Positions 43,010 through 51,960 are shown, counted from the first letter of the stretch. The stretch is 64,000 nt of DNA from Streptomyces sp. Isolate_45 (GCF_024721315.2 NZ_JANFAK020000033.1:1-64000), one strand, 5' to 3'. Numbers and translations: made by a program. Notes: generated from the letters alone by a model not told the origin.

Positions 43010-43654
43010 ATGAGCCTTAGCCGCGCCCTTCGCCGCCGAAGTAGCCGCCGCTCGACCAGCGGCCGCACCGTCCTGCTGACCGCGGTGGCCCTCGCGAGCG
43101 CCATGACCCTGACGGCGTGCGGCGACGGGGACAACGGCGGCAAGCCCTCCGGGTCCGCCGGCGGCAACTACGTGGCGGGCCCCAGCGGCATCTCCACCGT
43201 CGCCCGGGCCGACCGCAAGGAAGCCCCCAAGCTCGACGGCGAGACGGTCGCCGGCCAGAACCTCGACACCACCACCCTCAAGGGCAAGGTCGTCGTCCTC
43301 AACGTCTGGGGCTCCTGGTGCCCGCCGTGCCGCGCCGAGGCCCCGTACTTCGCGAAGGTCTCGAAGGAGATGGCCGACGGAGGCAAGGACGTCACCTTCG
43401 TCGGCCTCAACACCCGCGACAACAGCAAGCAGAACGCGGCCTCCTTCGAGGAGACCTACGGGATCACCTACCCGAGCCTCTACGACCCGGACGGCAAGCT
43501 GATGCTCCGCTTCCCCAAGGGCACGCTCAACCCGCAGGCCATCCCCTCCACGATCGTCCTCGACAAGGAGGGCCGGATCGCGGCCCGCGCCCTCGTCGCG
43601 CTCAACGAGGAGCAGCTGCGTTCGATGATCGACCCGCTCCTCGCGGAGAAGTGA
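43010..43654 (+). CDS. Extracytoplasmic thioredoxin-like lipoprotein (ResA/TlpA-like)
   Basis: 214 aa. A basic N-terminus and signal peptide end in lipobox MTLTAC. The thioredoxin fold follows, with VVLNVWGSWCPPCRAEAPYF holding the CPPC redox pair, and cis-Pro in QAIPSTIVLD. ResA-type proteins reduce the CxxCH haem-binding cysteines of apocytochrome c on the outer membrane face. Its reductant would come from CcdA, encoded 4 nt downstream. No ribosome site precedes ATG 43010. Confidence 0.93.
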   Translation: MSLSRALRRRSSRRSTSGRTVLLTAVALASAMTLTACGDGDNGGKPSGSAGGNYVAGPSGISTVARADRKEAPKLDGETVAGQNLDTTTLKGKVVVLNVWGSWCPPCRAEAPYFAKVSKEMADGGKDVTFVGLNTRDNSKQNAASFEETYGITYPSLYDPDGKLMLRFPKGTLNPQAIPSTIVLDKEGRIAARALVALNEEQLRSMIDPLLAEK

Positions 43655-43658
43655 CCTC

Positions 43659-44432
43659 GTGGTCGAGTACCTCCTGGCCGCCGAGCCGATCGGCGTCAAC
43701 ACCACGGTCCTGAACGGCGGCCTGCTGGCGGCCCTGCCGATCGCCCTGTTCGGCGGTCTGGTGTCCTTCTTCTCGCCCTGCGTGCTGCCGCTGGTCCCCG
43801 GCTACCTGTCGTACGTCACCGGCGTCGGCGGGGTGGACCTCGCCGACGCCCGGCGCGGCCGGATGGTCGCCGGGGCCACCCTCTTCGTCCTCGGCTTCAC
43901 CGCCGTCTTCGTCTCCACCGGCGCGCTCTTCGGGTTCTTCGGCCAGAGCCTCCAGGCCCACCAGGACGTGATCTCCCGGGTGCTCGGCGTCCTGGTGATC
44001 GTCCTCGGCCTGTTCTTCATGGGGCTCATCCCCGGTCTGACGATGCGCGAGTTCCGCTTCCATAAGAAGCCGGCCGCCGGACTGCTCGGCGCGCCCGTCC
44101 TCGGCGTCCTCTTCGGCGTCGGCTGGACGCCCTGCATGGGTCCGACCTTCGCCGCCGTCAACAGCCTGGCCTTCGAGCAGGCGAGCGCCGGCCGGGGCGC
44201 GCTGCTGACCACCGTCTTCTGCCTCGGACTCGGCGTACCGTTCATCCTCGCCGCGGTCGCCTTCCGCAAGGCGCTCGGCGCCTTCGGCTGGGTGAAGAAG
44301 CACTACGCGTGGGTGATGCGCATCGGCGGCGGCATGCTGGTCGCCACCGGAATCCTGCTCGTCACAGGATGGTGGGGCAGCATCGTCATGGAGATGCAGA
44401 GCTGGAGCGAGAGCTTCACGGTGGGGATCTGA
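43659..44432 (+). CDS. ccdA: Cytochrome c biogenesis transmembrane protein CcdA
   Basis: 257 aa from GTG 43659 with GGAG about 10 nt upstream. Six membrane helices carry electrons from cytoplasmic thioredoxin to the extracytoplasmic ResA-like protein. The redox cysteines are in FFSPCVLPLVPGYLSY (helix 1) and GWTPCMGPTFAAVNSL (helix 4), both in the typical SPC/TPC setting. The gene lies between the resA-like gene and resB in a tightly packed operon. Confidence 0.95.
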   Translation: MVEYLLAAEPIGVNTTVLNGGLLAALPIALFGGLVSFFSPCVLPLVPGYLSYVTGVGGVDLADARRGRMVAGATLFVLGFTAVFVSTGALFGFFGQSLQAHQDVISRVLGVLVIVLGLFFMGLIPGLTMREFRFHKKPAAGLLGAPVLGVLFGVGWTPCMGPTFAAVNSLAFEQASAGRGALLTTVFCLGLGVPFILAAVAFRKALGAFGWVKKHYAWVMRIGGGMLVATGILLVTGWWGSIVMEMQSWSESFTVGI

Positions 44433-44445
44433 GGACTACACGGAC

Positions 44446-46185
44446 ATGAGTACGACCGACAAGGCGCCCGGCGAGGCGCCCCACGACTCCGCCCCCGCGG
44501 ACACCCCCGAGACCCCCGACACCTCGGCCGCGGACGCCACCGACCTCGCCGCGGGCGCGCAGCTGTCCACGGCCCCGCTGGAGGACGCGCCGTCCGCCCC
44601 CGTCGGCATCGGCGTGCTCGGCTGGGCCCGCTGGTTCTGGCGTCAGCTCACCTCGATGCGGGTGGCGCTGATCCTGCTCTTCCTGCTGTCCCTCGGCTCG
44701 ATCCCCGGCTCGCTCGTCCCGCAGACGCAGGTCGACGCGATGAAGGTCGCCGAGTGGAAGGACAAGCACGAGTTCTGGGTGCCGATCGCCGAGAAGCTCC
44801 AGCTGTTCGACGTCTACAGCTCGGTGTGGTTCTCCGCGATCTACATCCTGCTGTTCGTGTCGCTCATCGGCTGCATCGTGCCGCGCACCTGGCAGTTCAT
44901 CGGCCAGCTCAGCGGCCGCCCGCCGGGCGCCCCCCGGCGCCTGGACCGGCTGCCGGCGTACGCGACGTGGCGCACGGAGAAGTCCCCGGAGGAGGTGCTC
45001 GCCTCGGCGAAGACGCTCCTGGGAGGGCGGCGCTTCCGTACCGACGCGGCCGGCACGGCCGTCGCCGCCGAGAAGGGCTACCTCCGCGAGGCCGGGAACC
45101 TGGCCTTCCACATCGCCCTGATCTTCATGCTGGTCGCCTTCGCGGTCGGGCAGCTCTACAAGTCCGAGGGCGGCAAGCTCGTCCTGCGCGGCAAGGGCTT
45201 CTCGAACACGCTGACCCAGTACGACGACTTCAAGTACGGCGGCCTCTTCTCGCCCGACAGCCTGCCGCCGTTCTCGTTCACCCTGGACAAGTTCGACGCG
45301 ACGTACGAGACGAGCGGCCCGCAGAAGGGCACGCCGCGCGACTTCAAGGCGTACGTCTCCTTCAGCGAGGGCGCGCACGGCAAGCCGGTCAAGACCGAGA
45401 TCGAGGTCAACAAGCCGCTGGAGATCGACGGCTCCAAGGTCTTCCTCCTCGGCCACGGCTACGCGCCGGTCATCTCGGTGACCGGACCCGACGGCAAGGT
45501 GATCTTCAAGGACGCCGTGCCGATGCTGCCCTTCGACGCCAACCTCAGCTCCTCGGGCGCCGTCAAGGTCACCGACGGCTACAAGGACAAGGACGGCAAG
45601 CAGGAGCAGCTCGGCTTCAACGCCATGTTCGTGCCGACCTTCGCGGGCGAGGGCAAGGGCACGATGCTCTCGCAGTTCCCCGCCCTGGACTTCCCGGTGC
45701 TCGCGCTCAGCGCCTACCACGGCAGCCTCGGCGTGGACTCGGGCCTGCCGCAGAACGTGTACCAGCTGAACACCTCGAAGATGAAGGAGTTCAAGGACGA
45801 GCAGGGCGAGCTCTTCAAGAAGCGGCTGCTGCCCGGCGAGACGATGACCCTGCCGGACGGCGCGGGCACCGTGAAGTTCGAGGGCATCGAGCGGTGGGCG
45901 ACCTTCTCGGTCACCCAGCAGCCCGCCAACGGCCTCGCCCTCGCGGGCGCGATCGTCGCCATCGGCGGTCTGGCCGCCTCACTGTTCATCCAGCGCCGCC
46001 GGATCTGGGTCCGGGCGGTGACCGGCAAGGACGGCGTCACCGTCGTCGAGATGGCGGGACTCGGCCGCAGCGAGTCCGCCAGGCTCCCGGAGGAGCTCGC
46101 GGTGCTCTCCGCCGCCCTCCACCAGCAGGCGCCCTCGGCGCCCGGACAACCTGTCAAGGAAAACGTTGAAGGGGAGCGCGGATGA
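44446..46185 (+). CDS. resB: ResB (Ccs1), cytochrome c synthetase subunit
   Basis: 579 aa. A ~45-residue acidic/Pro-rich N-terminus precedes the first helices (VALILLFLLSLGSIPGSLVP, SAIYILLFVSLIGCIVPRTW). A third helix is NLAFHIALIFMLVAFAVGQL. A large extracytoplasmic domain (about 230-490) follows, and the last helix is LALAGAIVAIGGLAASLF. With CcsB it forms the System II haem lyase that carries haem out and attaches it to apocytochrome c. The conserved His in AFHIALI is a probable haem ligand. Its stop overlaps the ccsB ATG. Confidence 0.95.
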   Translation: MSTTDKAPGEAPHDSAPADTPETPDTSAADATDLAAGAQLSTAPLEDAPSAPVGIGVLGWARWFWRQLTSMRVALILLFLLSLGSIPGSLVPQTQVDAMKVAEWKDKHEFWVPIAEKLQLFDVYSSVWFSAIYILLFVSLIGCIVPRTWQFIGQLSGRPPGAPRRLDRLPAYATWRTEKSPEEVLASAKTLLGGRRFRTDAAGTAVAAEKGYLREAGNLAFHIALIFMLVAFAVGQLYKSEGGKLVLRGKGFSNTLTQYDDFKYGGLFSPDSLPPFSFTLDKFDATYETSGPQKGTPRDFKAYVSFSEGAHGKPVKTEIEVNKPLEIDGSKVFLLGHGYAPVISVTGPDGKVIFKDAVPMLPFDANLSSSGAVKVTDGYKDKDGKQEQLGFNAMFVPTFAGEGKGTMLSQFPALDFPVLALSAYHGSLGVDSGLPQNVYQLNTSKMKEFKDEQGELFKKRLLPGETMTLPDGAGTVKFEGIERWATFSVTQQPANGLALAGAIVAIGGLAASLFIQRRRIWVRAVTGKDGVTVVEMAGLGRSESARLPEELAVLSAALHQQAPSAPGQPVKENVEGERG

Positions 46186-47261
46186 CGCCGCTCGCAGTCG
46201 CAGCCAATGAGAACCTGGCGCAGATCAGCAACTATCTGATCTATTCGTCGATGGCGGTCTACACGCTCGCCTTCCTCGCGCACATTCTCGAATGGACCTT
46301 CGGCAGCCGCAGCAAGGTGGCCCGTACGGCCGCCGCGCTGACCGCGTCGCAGGCCGCCGAGGCGCCCGCCGTGCAGGTGCGCGGCAAGGGGGGCACGGCC
46401 GTCCTCGACAAGCCGAAGGTCATCACCCGCTCCGCCACCGGCTCGCGCGACGTGCCGGACGGTCCGGGCGCCGCCGGTGGCGACGAGCAGGGCGACCTGT
46501 ACGGGCGGGTCGCGGTCTCCCTGACGGCGCTGGGCTTCCTCATCGAGGCGGCCGGCGTGGTCGCCCGCGCGCTGTCGGTGCAGCGGGCGCCCTGGGGCAA
46601 CATGTACGAGTTCTCGATCACCTTCTCCACGGTGGCCGTCGGCGCGTACCTGCTGCTGCTCGCGCTGAAGAAGAACGTCCGCTGGCTCGGTCTGATCCTG
46701 GTCACGACCGTCCTGCTCGACCTCGGCATCGCGGTCAAGGTGCTGTACACCGACAGCGACCAGCTGGTGCCGGCCCTGGACTCGTACTGGCTGTGGATCC
46801 ACGTCTCCACCGCCATCTTCTGCGGCGCCGTCTTCTACATCGGTGCGGCCGGCGCGGTGCTCTACCTCTTCCGCGACAGCTACGAGAGCCACCTGGAGGC
46901 GGGCCGCACGCCGGGTCGTTTCCGCACCTCGGTGATGGAGCGGTTGCCCTCCTCGGCCTCGCTCGACAAGTTCTCGTACCGCATCAACGCGGCGGTCTTC
47001 CCGCTGTGGACGTTCACCATCGTCGCGGGCGCGATCTGGGCGGGCGACGCGTGGGGCCGCTACTGGGGCTGGGACCCCAAGGAGGTCTGGTCGTTCGTGA
47101 CGTGGGTCGCGTACGCCTGCTACCTGCACGCGCGCGCCACGGCGGGCTGGAAGGGCCGCAAGGCCGCCTACCTCGCGCTGTTCGCCTTCGCCTGCTGGAT
47201 CTGGAACTACTACGGCGTGAACATCCTGCTCAGCGGCAAGCACTCGTACGCGGGCGTCTGA
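46182..47261 (+). CDS. ccsB: CcsB (CcsA-type), haem-handling subunit of cytochrome c synthetase
   Basis: 359 aa with eight membrane helices. The tryptophan-rich WWD haem-binding segment is AWGRYWGWDPKEVWSFVTW, flanked by conserved His in LWIHVSTAIFCGAVFY and YACYLHARATAGWKG. An Ala-rich cytoplasmic loop of ~70 residues follows helix 1. Together with ResB it completes System II. It is the last gene of the resA-ccdA-resB-ccsB operon and is followed by a strong terminator. Confidence 0.96.
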   Translation: MTPLAVAANENLAQISNYLIYSSMAVYTLAFLAHILEWTFGSRSKVARTAAALTASQAAEAPAVQVRGKGGTAVLDKPKVITRSATGSRDVPDGPGAAGGDEQGDLYGRVAVSLTALGFLIEAAGVVARALSVQRAPWGNMYEFSITFSTVAVGAYLLLLALKKNVRWLGLILVTTVLLDLGIAVKVLYTDSDQLVPALDSYWLWIHVSTAIFCGAVFYIGAAGAVLYLFRDSYESHLEAGRTPGRFRTSVMERLPSSASLDKFSYRINAAVFPLWTFTIVAGAIWAGDAWGRYWGWDPKEVWSFVTWVAYACYLHARATAGWKGRKAAYLALFAFACWIWNYYGVNILLSGKHSYAGV

Positions 47262-47294
47262 CCGGCGGATCCCACCCGCCGCGATTCCCGAAGG

Positions 47295-47343
47295 AGGCCC
47301 CGCCGCCCGCCCCGACCACGTCGGGCGGGCGGCGGGGCCTTTT
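47295..47343 (+). terminator. Terminator of the cytochrome c maturation operon
   Basis: AGGCCCCGCCGCCCG...CCGA (47295-47315) pairs with TCGGGCGGGCGGCGGGGCCT (47321-47340). The stem is about 20 bp with one bulged C, and TTTT follows. Confidence 0.85.
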
Positions 47344-47366
47344 CGCGGGCCCGGGGCCGGCTGCGC

Positions 47367-47903
47367 TCAGGCGTCCTTCTCCAGGACGTAGGCGCCGTTC
47401 CCCTGTGCGGGGCCGAGGAAGAAGTAGAGCTCCAGGGTCCGGCGTTCGTCGCGGCGGAGCTCGAAGGTCCAGGAGTAGCGGCCGGGCGTCCGCGTGACCG
47501 TGTTGCTGCGGGTCGCGGTGCCGGTGGCGGCGGGCAGGTCCAGGCGCAGGTGCTGGCCGAGGTTGCGGCCGGCCGGCTGGTCGTCGGTGAGCGTCCAGGT
47601 GGCCGGGCCGGAGAGCCGCCAGCCCGCCGCGTAGTCGCGTTCCTGGCCGTCGAGGAGGGTGACGGAGGCGGTTCCTCCGGAGTGGAAGACCACCACGGTG
47701 CCGTCGACGCAGCGCCAGGTGCCGACGATCTCGGAGAGGCGGGCGTCATAGACGGCGGGGACGGGGCCGGGGGAGGAGCGCTGCGGGTTCCAGCCCGTCA
47801 TGGCGAGCAGGGCGGCGACGAGCACGCCGTACGCGAGGAGATTGCGCAGGGCCGTGTCGATGATCCGAGGCCCGCCGTGCTGCGGGGCCCGTGGCAGTGG
47901 CAT
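47367..47903 (-). CDS. Membrane-anchored protein of unknown function
   Basis: 178 aa. A single N-terminal hydrophobic segment (LRNLLAYGVLVAALLAM) is likely an uncleaved anchor. A beta-rich extracytoplasmic domain follows: EIVGTWRCVDGTVVVFHSGG, YAAGWRLSGPATWTLTDDQP, RYSWTFELRRDERRTLELYF. The GTW...G..V.F pattern resembles lipocalin-like or META-type folds, but I cannot assign a family. It converges on the ccsB operon across the terminator. Confidence 0.7.
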   Translation of the reverse strand: MPLPRAPQHGGPRIIDTALRNLLAYGVLVAALLAMTGWNPQRSSPGPVPAVYDARLSEIVGTWRCVDGTVVVFHSGGTASVTLLDGQERDYAAGWRLSGPATWTLTDDQPAGRNLGQHLRLDLPAATGTATRSNTVTRTPGRYSWTFELRRDERRTLELYFFLGPAQGNGAYVLEKDA

Positions 47904-48015
47904 GGGGCCATTCTGTCAGCCGACTTGAACGCGTTCAATCATCTTTGCGTCACATGCGGCGCACACCGGTACCCCGTCAACGAGCGCGTCCCGCGCGCGA
48001 GTTCCCGGATCGACG

Positions 48016-48393
48016 CTAGTCCTTGTCCTTGTCCGTGCCCGTGTCAGTGTCCGTGTCCTTGTCGCGGTCGTGCCCACCGTCGCGGTCCTCGCCCTCGCGC
48101 TGCGCCTCGTCCTTCTTCTCCTGCTCGTCGCGCAGCGACTTGAGGAAGTCCGGGTTGTCGTCGGGGGCGACCCACTGGTTCCGGCGGGGTCGGCCGCCAC
48201 CGCCGCCCACCGCGGAGCGCTTCTTGCCCGCCCAGAGCCAGACCACCGGGCCGACGATCGAGAACAGCAGGATGATGATCACCCAGACCCCCTTGGGGAG
48301 GACCTTGACCTCTTCCTCCGGGGTGTTCAGGCAGTCGACGAAGGCGTAGATGGTCAGTGCGAGGAGAAGCAGGAAGGGCAGAAGGCGCAGCAC
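48016..48393 (-). CDS. PLDc_N (phospholipase D nuclease N-terminal) domain membrane protein
   Basis: 125 aa from GTG 48393. Two membrane helices (LLPFLLLLALTIYAFVDCLN and GVWVIIILLFSIVGPVVWLW) match the PLDc_N domain that precedes many membrane phospholipases. Here it stands alone, as is common in actinomycetes. The basic stop GKKRS is followed by a soluble tail. It ends in an Asp/Lys/Thr run (DRDKDTDTDTGTDKDKD) encoded by about eight degenerate TCCTTG-like hexamers at 48014-48070, so its length may vary between strains. Confidence 0.82.
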   Translation of the reverse strand: MLRLLPFLLLLALTIYAFVDCLNTPEEEVKVLPKGVWVIIILLFSIVGPVVWLWAGKKRSAVGGGGGRPRRNQWVAPDDNPDFLKSLRDEQEKKDEAQREGEDRDGGHDRDKDTDTDTGTDKDKD

Positions 48394-48483
48394 GGTGTGG
48401 GACCGACTCCCGAGCAGTGGCGGCGGGACCGCGCGGGGCCCCGGTGACGCTTCCAGGGTAGAGGGTGACGGATACTGGGCCCC

Positions 48484-49941
48484 ATGGCTTACGACGATCT
48501 CCGCTCGCTGCTCCGGGCTCTGGAGCGAGAGGGCGACCTCAAGCGCATCAAGGCCGAAGTCGACCCGTACCTGGAGGTCGGGGAGATCGTCGACAGAGTG
48601 AACAAGGCGGGGGGTCCCGCGCTGCTCTTCGAGAACGTCAAGGGCTCGGCGATGCCGCTCGCCATGAACGTCTTCGGGACCGACCGACGCCTGCTGAAGG
48701 CCCTCGGCCTGAAGTCGTACGCGGAGATCAGCGAGAAGATCGGCGGGCTGCTCAAGCCCGAACTCCCGCAGGGCTTCATCGGCGTCCGCGAGGCCTTCGG
48801 CAAGCTCGGCTCGATGGTGCACGTCCCGCCGAAGAAGGTGAAGGGCGACTCCGCGCCCGTCCAGGAGGTCGTCCTCACCGGCGACGACGTCGACCTCGAC
48901 CAGCTCCCGGCGCTGTTCACCTGGCCCAAGGACGGCGGGGACTTCTTCAACCTCGGCCTCACGCACACCAAGCACCCCGAGACGGGCGTGCGCAACCTCG
49001 GCCTCTACCGCCTCCAGCGGCACGACAAGCGCACCATCGGCATGCACTGGCAGATCCACAAGGACAGCCGCAACCACTACGCCGTCGCCGCGGCGAAGGG
49101 CGAGCGGCTGCCCGTCGCCATCGCCTTCGGCTGCCCGCCGGCCGTCACCTACGCCTCCACCGCCCCGCTGCCCGGCGACATCGACGAGTACCTCTTCGCC
49201 GGGTTCGTCGCGGGCAAGCGGATCGAGATGGTCGACTGCAAGACGGTCCCGCTCCAGGTCCCGGCCAACGCCGAGGTCGTCATCGAGGGCTGGCTGGAGC
49301 CGGGGGAGATGCTCCCCGAGGGCCCCTTCGGTGACCACACCGGCTTCTACACCCCGCAGGAGCCCTTCCCCGCGCTGAAGATCGACTGCGTGACGATGCG
49401 CAAGCGTCCGCTGATCCAGTCGATCGTGGTCGGCCGGCCGCCGACCGAGGACGGACCGCTGGGGCGGGCCACCGAACGGTTCTTCCTGCCGCTCCTGAAG
49501 ATCATCGTGCCGGACATCGTGGACTACCACCTGCCGGAGTCGGGCGGCTTCCACAACTGCGCGATCGTCTCGATCGACAAGAAGTACCCGAAGCACGCGC
49601 AGAAGGTCATGCACGCCATCTGGGGCGCCCACATGATGTCGCTGACCAAGCTGATCATCGTGGTGGACAAGGACTGCGACGTCCACGACCTGCACGAAGT
49701 GTCCTGGCGGGCGCTGGGCAACACGGACTACGCGCGCGACCTGACGGTGGTCGAGGGGCCGGTGGACCATCTGGACCACGCCTCGTACCAGCAGTTCTGG
49801 GGCGGCAAGGCGGGCATCGACGCCACGAAGAAACTCCCGGAGGAGGGTTACACGCGCGACGGCGGCTGGCCCGACATGGTGGAGTCCGACCCCGCGACGG
49901 CGGCCCTCGTGGACCGCCGCTGGAAGGAGTACGGACTGTGA
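48484..49941 (+). CDS. mqnL: UbiD-family decarboxylase of menaquinone (futalosine) synthesis
   Basis: 485 aa. The enzyme uses prenylated FMN, made by the UbiX-like protein encoded 2 kb downstream, to decarboxylate the prenylated naphthoate intermediate. UbiD hallmarks are AHAIWGAHMMSLTKLIIVVD, PEGPFGDHTGFYTPQE (acidic pair near the active site) and NLGLYRLQRHDKRTIGMHW. Its length fits the bacterial family. The MqnL assignment relies on the neighbours: UbiA-type and UbiX-type genes and mqnE. The next gene begins inside its stop (GTGA). Confidence 0.9.
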   Translation: MAYDDLRSLLRALEREGDLKRIKAEVDPYLEVGEIVDRVNKAGGPALLFENVKGSAMPLAMNVFGTDRRLLKALGLKSYAEISEKIGGLLKPELPQGFIGVREAFGKLGSMVHVPPKKVKGDSAPVQEVVLTGDDVDLDQLPALFTWPKDGGDFFNLGLTHTKHPETGVRNLGLYRLQRHDKRTIGMHWQIHKDSRNHYAVAAAKGERLPVAIAFGCPPAVTYASTAPLPGDIDEYLFAGFVAGKRIEMVDCKTVPLQVPANAEVVIEGWLEPGEMLPEGPFGDHTGFYTPQEPFPALKIDCVTMRKRPLIQSIVVGRPPTEDGPLGRATERFFLPLLKIIVPDIVDYHLPESGGFHNCAIVSIDKKYPKHAQKVMHAIWGAHMMSLTKLIIVVDKDCDVHDLHEVSWRALGNTDYARDLTVVEGPVDHLDHASYQQFWGGKAGIDATKKLPEEGYTRDGGWPDMVESDPATAALVDRRWKEYGL

Positions 49942-50423
49942 GTCCCATCGCCGTGGGCGGACCCGCCCTCTTCATCGGAACCGACACGCCCTGCGTCGCG
50001 CTGGTCCGCCCCGAGATCGACCCGGCGCAGCCGGGCGTCCGGGAGGCGGCCGAGCGCGCCGGAGTGACCCCCGAGGAGTTCGCGGGGCCGTCCGACCTGT
50101 GGCAGTTGATCGCCGACCGGACGGACGGGGAGGGCCGCGAGATCGCCCTCAACGAGCTGTCCACCGCCGACGCCGACGCCTTCGCGGGCAGCCTGCTCGC
50201 CGCGACCGCCGACCCGGACGCCGAGTTCACGGTCGTGCTGACCGTGGCCGCGCACGACGTGCTGCGCCTCAGCGGCCGTCCCGCCGGCGAGGGCTTCGCC
50301 TTCCTGGCGTCCGTCGTCCCGCCGCCGTCGGAGGGCACGCCCCCGCTGGAGATCGAGATCGGCCCCACCGCCCTCGCCGACCTGCGCGTCGAACTCGAAC
50401 AGTTCCGGAGGTCCCTCGGATGA
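49938..50423 (+). CDS. Conserved protein of unknown function in the menaquinone operon
   Basis: 161 aa from GTG 49938, overlapping the UbiD and UbiA-type genes by 4 nt at both ends. That tight coupling suggests a linked function. The sequence has no membrane segment: PALFIGTDTPCVALVRPEID, GREIALNELSTADADAFAGS, PPLEIEIGPTALADLRVELE. It is acidic and likely alpha/beta. I know no family for it. A scaffold or assembly role with the UbiD enzyme is only a guess. Confidence 0.75.
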   Translation: MSPIAVGGPALFIGTDTPCVALVRPEIDPAQPGVREAAERAGVTPEEFAGPSDLWQLIADRTDGEGREIALNELSTADADAFAGSLLAATADPDAEFTVVLTVAAHDVLRLSGRPAGEGFAFLASVVPPPSEGTPPLEIEIGPTALADLRVELEQFRRSLG

Positions 50424-51343
50424 CGTCGGCCGCCGAGGGGGTCCTCGAACCCGGGCCCGCGCCCCGCACGAACGGCAAGGTGAAGGCCTTCCTGCGACTC
50501 GTGATGATCGAGCACTCGGTCTTCGCGCTGCCGTTCGCCTACATCGCCGCCTTCACCGCGATGTTCCAGCTCGACGGGACCGTGCACTGGGGGACGCTGC
50601 TGCTCGTGACCATCTGCATGGTCGGGCTGCGGACCTTCGCGATGGCGGCCAACCGGATCATCGACCGGGAGATCGACTCCCGGAACCCGCGCACCGCCGG
50701 GCGCGAGCTCGTCACCGGCGCGGTGTCGGTGCGTTCCGCCTGGACCGGCGCCGGGATCGCGCTCGTCGTCTTTCTCGGCTCGGCGGCGCTGCTGAACCCG
50801 CTGTGCCTGATGCTGGCGCCGGTCGCCGTGGTGCCGATGGTGGTGTACCCGTACGGGAAGCGGTTCACGGACTTCCCGCACGCCATCCTGGGCCTCGCCC
50901 AGGCGATGGGCCCCGTCGGCGCCTGGCTGGCCGTCACGGGCGAGTGGTCGTGGGACGCGGTCGTGCTGGGGCTCGCCGTCGGCGTGTGGATCGGCGGCTT
51001 CGACCTGATCTTCGGCTGCCAGGACGTGGCGGCCGACCGGGCCGAGGGCGTCCGCTCGGTCCCGGCCCGCTTCGGCATCCCGGCGGCCCTGTGGGGCGCC
51101 CGGGGCGCGCACGTGGTGACCACCGGGCTGCTGGCCTGGTACGGCGTGCTGACGGAGGCGGGCGTGCTGTTCTGGGCCGGCCTGGTGATCGTGGTCGGTG
51201 CGTTCCTCTACGAGCACACCATCGTCAAGCCGCACGACCTGTCCCGCCTGAACCGCGCCTTCTTCACGGTCAACGGGTTCATCGGGATGGCCCTGTTCGT
51301 GTGCGCGCTGCTGGACCTGGTCGTGCGGGGGCTGACCTTCTAG
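50420..51343 (+). CDS. mqnP: UbiA-family prenyltransferase of menaquinone synthesis
   Basis: 307 aa from ATG 50420, coupled to the previous gene by ATGA. Eight to nine membrane helices. The first Asp-rich motif is AMAANRIIDREIDSRNPRTA (NxxxDxxxD) and the second is GCQDVAADRAEGVRSVPARF. HSVFALPFAYIAAF is the typical N-terminal helix. It attaches the polyprenyl chain to the 1,4-dihydroxy-6-naphthoate intermediate before UbiD acts. The MqnP name is based on context with UbiD, UbiX and mqnE. Confidence 0.91.
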   Translation: MTSAAEGVLEPGPAPRTNGKVKAFLRLVMIEHSVFALPFAYIAAFTAMFQLDGTVHWGTLLLVTICMVGLRTFAMAANRIIDREIDSRNPRTAGRELVTGAVSVRSAWTGAGIALVVFLGSAALLNPLCLMLAPVAVVPMVVYPYGKRFTDFPHAILGLAQAMGPVGAWLAVTGEWSWDAVVLGLAVGVWIGGFDLIFGCQDVAADRAEGVRSVPARFGIPAALWGARGAHVVTTGLLAWYGVLTEAGVLFWAGLVIVVGAFLYEHTIVKPHDLSRLNRAFFTVNGFIGMALFVCALLDLVVRGLTF

Positions 51344-51367
51344 AGGGTGAGGTTCTAGAGGGTGAGG
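51338..51367. repeat. 15-bp tandem duplication across convergent stop codons
   Basis: TTCTAGAGGGTGAGG occurs twice head-to-tail (51338-51352 and 51353-51367). The first copy contains the mqnP stop (TAG at 51341-51343). The second holds the rhomboid stop, read on the other strand as CTA at 51355-51357. A slip duplication thus lies exactly at the junction and gave each gene its own end. Confidence 0.9.
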
Positions 51368-51960
51368 GCGGTGGTGGGCTTCGGCCGGCGGAAGAAGAGG
51401 GCCGTGACCACGCCGGCCGCGAGGCCGCAGAGGTGGCCCTGCCAGCTGATCCCGTCGTCGGAGGGCAGGAGGCCGTAGAAGATGCCGGCGCCCCAGTAGA
51501 GGCCGATCGCCACGCCCACCACGACGCCCAGGACCTTGCGCTCGACGAAGCCCCGCACGACGAGGTAGCCGAAGAGGCCGAAGACGAGGCCGGAGGCGCC
51601 GGTGGTGATGCTGTCCGACTCCGAGATCAGCCAGGTGCCGATGCCGTCGGCGACGATGATGATGGCGCTGACGGCGAGGAAGCGGCGGATGCCGCCGAGC
51701 GCGGCGACGAAGCCGAAGACCAGCAGCGGGACGCTGTTGGCGGCGACGTGGTCGAAGCCGAAGTGCAGGAACGCGGCCAGCGGGGACCGCAGGAGGCTCT
51801 CGGGCTCCCGGGCCACGATGCCGTACTCGTCCAGCGCGTTCCCGGTGGCGTGGTCGACCGCTTCTATCAGCCAGAGCAGCCCCACCCACCCCAGCATCAG
51901 CAGGCCGGCCGCCTTGGCCCGCTGCGTACGGCTCCACTCCTCGACGTGTGCTTCCGCCAT
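51355..51960 (-). CDS. Rhomboid-family intramembrane serine protease
   Basis: 201 aa with six membrane helices. The catalytic Ser is in TTGASGLVFGLFGYL and the His in SWQGHLCGLAAGVVTALFF. The oxyanion/HN region is FLHFGFDHVAANSVPLLVFG. It cleaves membrane proteins within the bilayer; the target is unknown. The gene lies on the opposite strand between the UbiA-type and UbiX-type genes and is divergent from ubiX. Confidence 0.93.
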   Translation of the reverse strand: MAEAHVEEWSRTQRAKAAGLLMLGWVGLLWLIEAVDHATGNALDEYGIVAREPESLLRSPLAAFLHFGFDHVAANSVPLLVFGFVAALGGIRRFLAVSAIIIVADGIGTWLISESDSITTGASGLVFGLFGYLVVRGFVERKVLGVVVGVAIGLYWGAGIFYGLLPSDDGISWQGHLCGLAAGVVTALFFRRPKPTTALTL

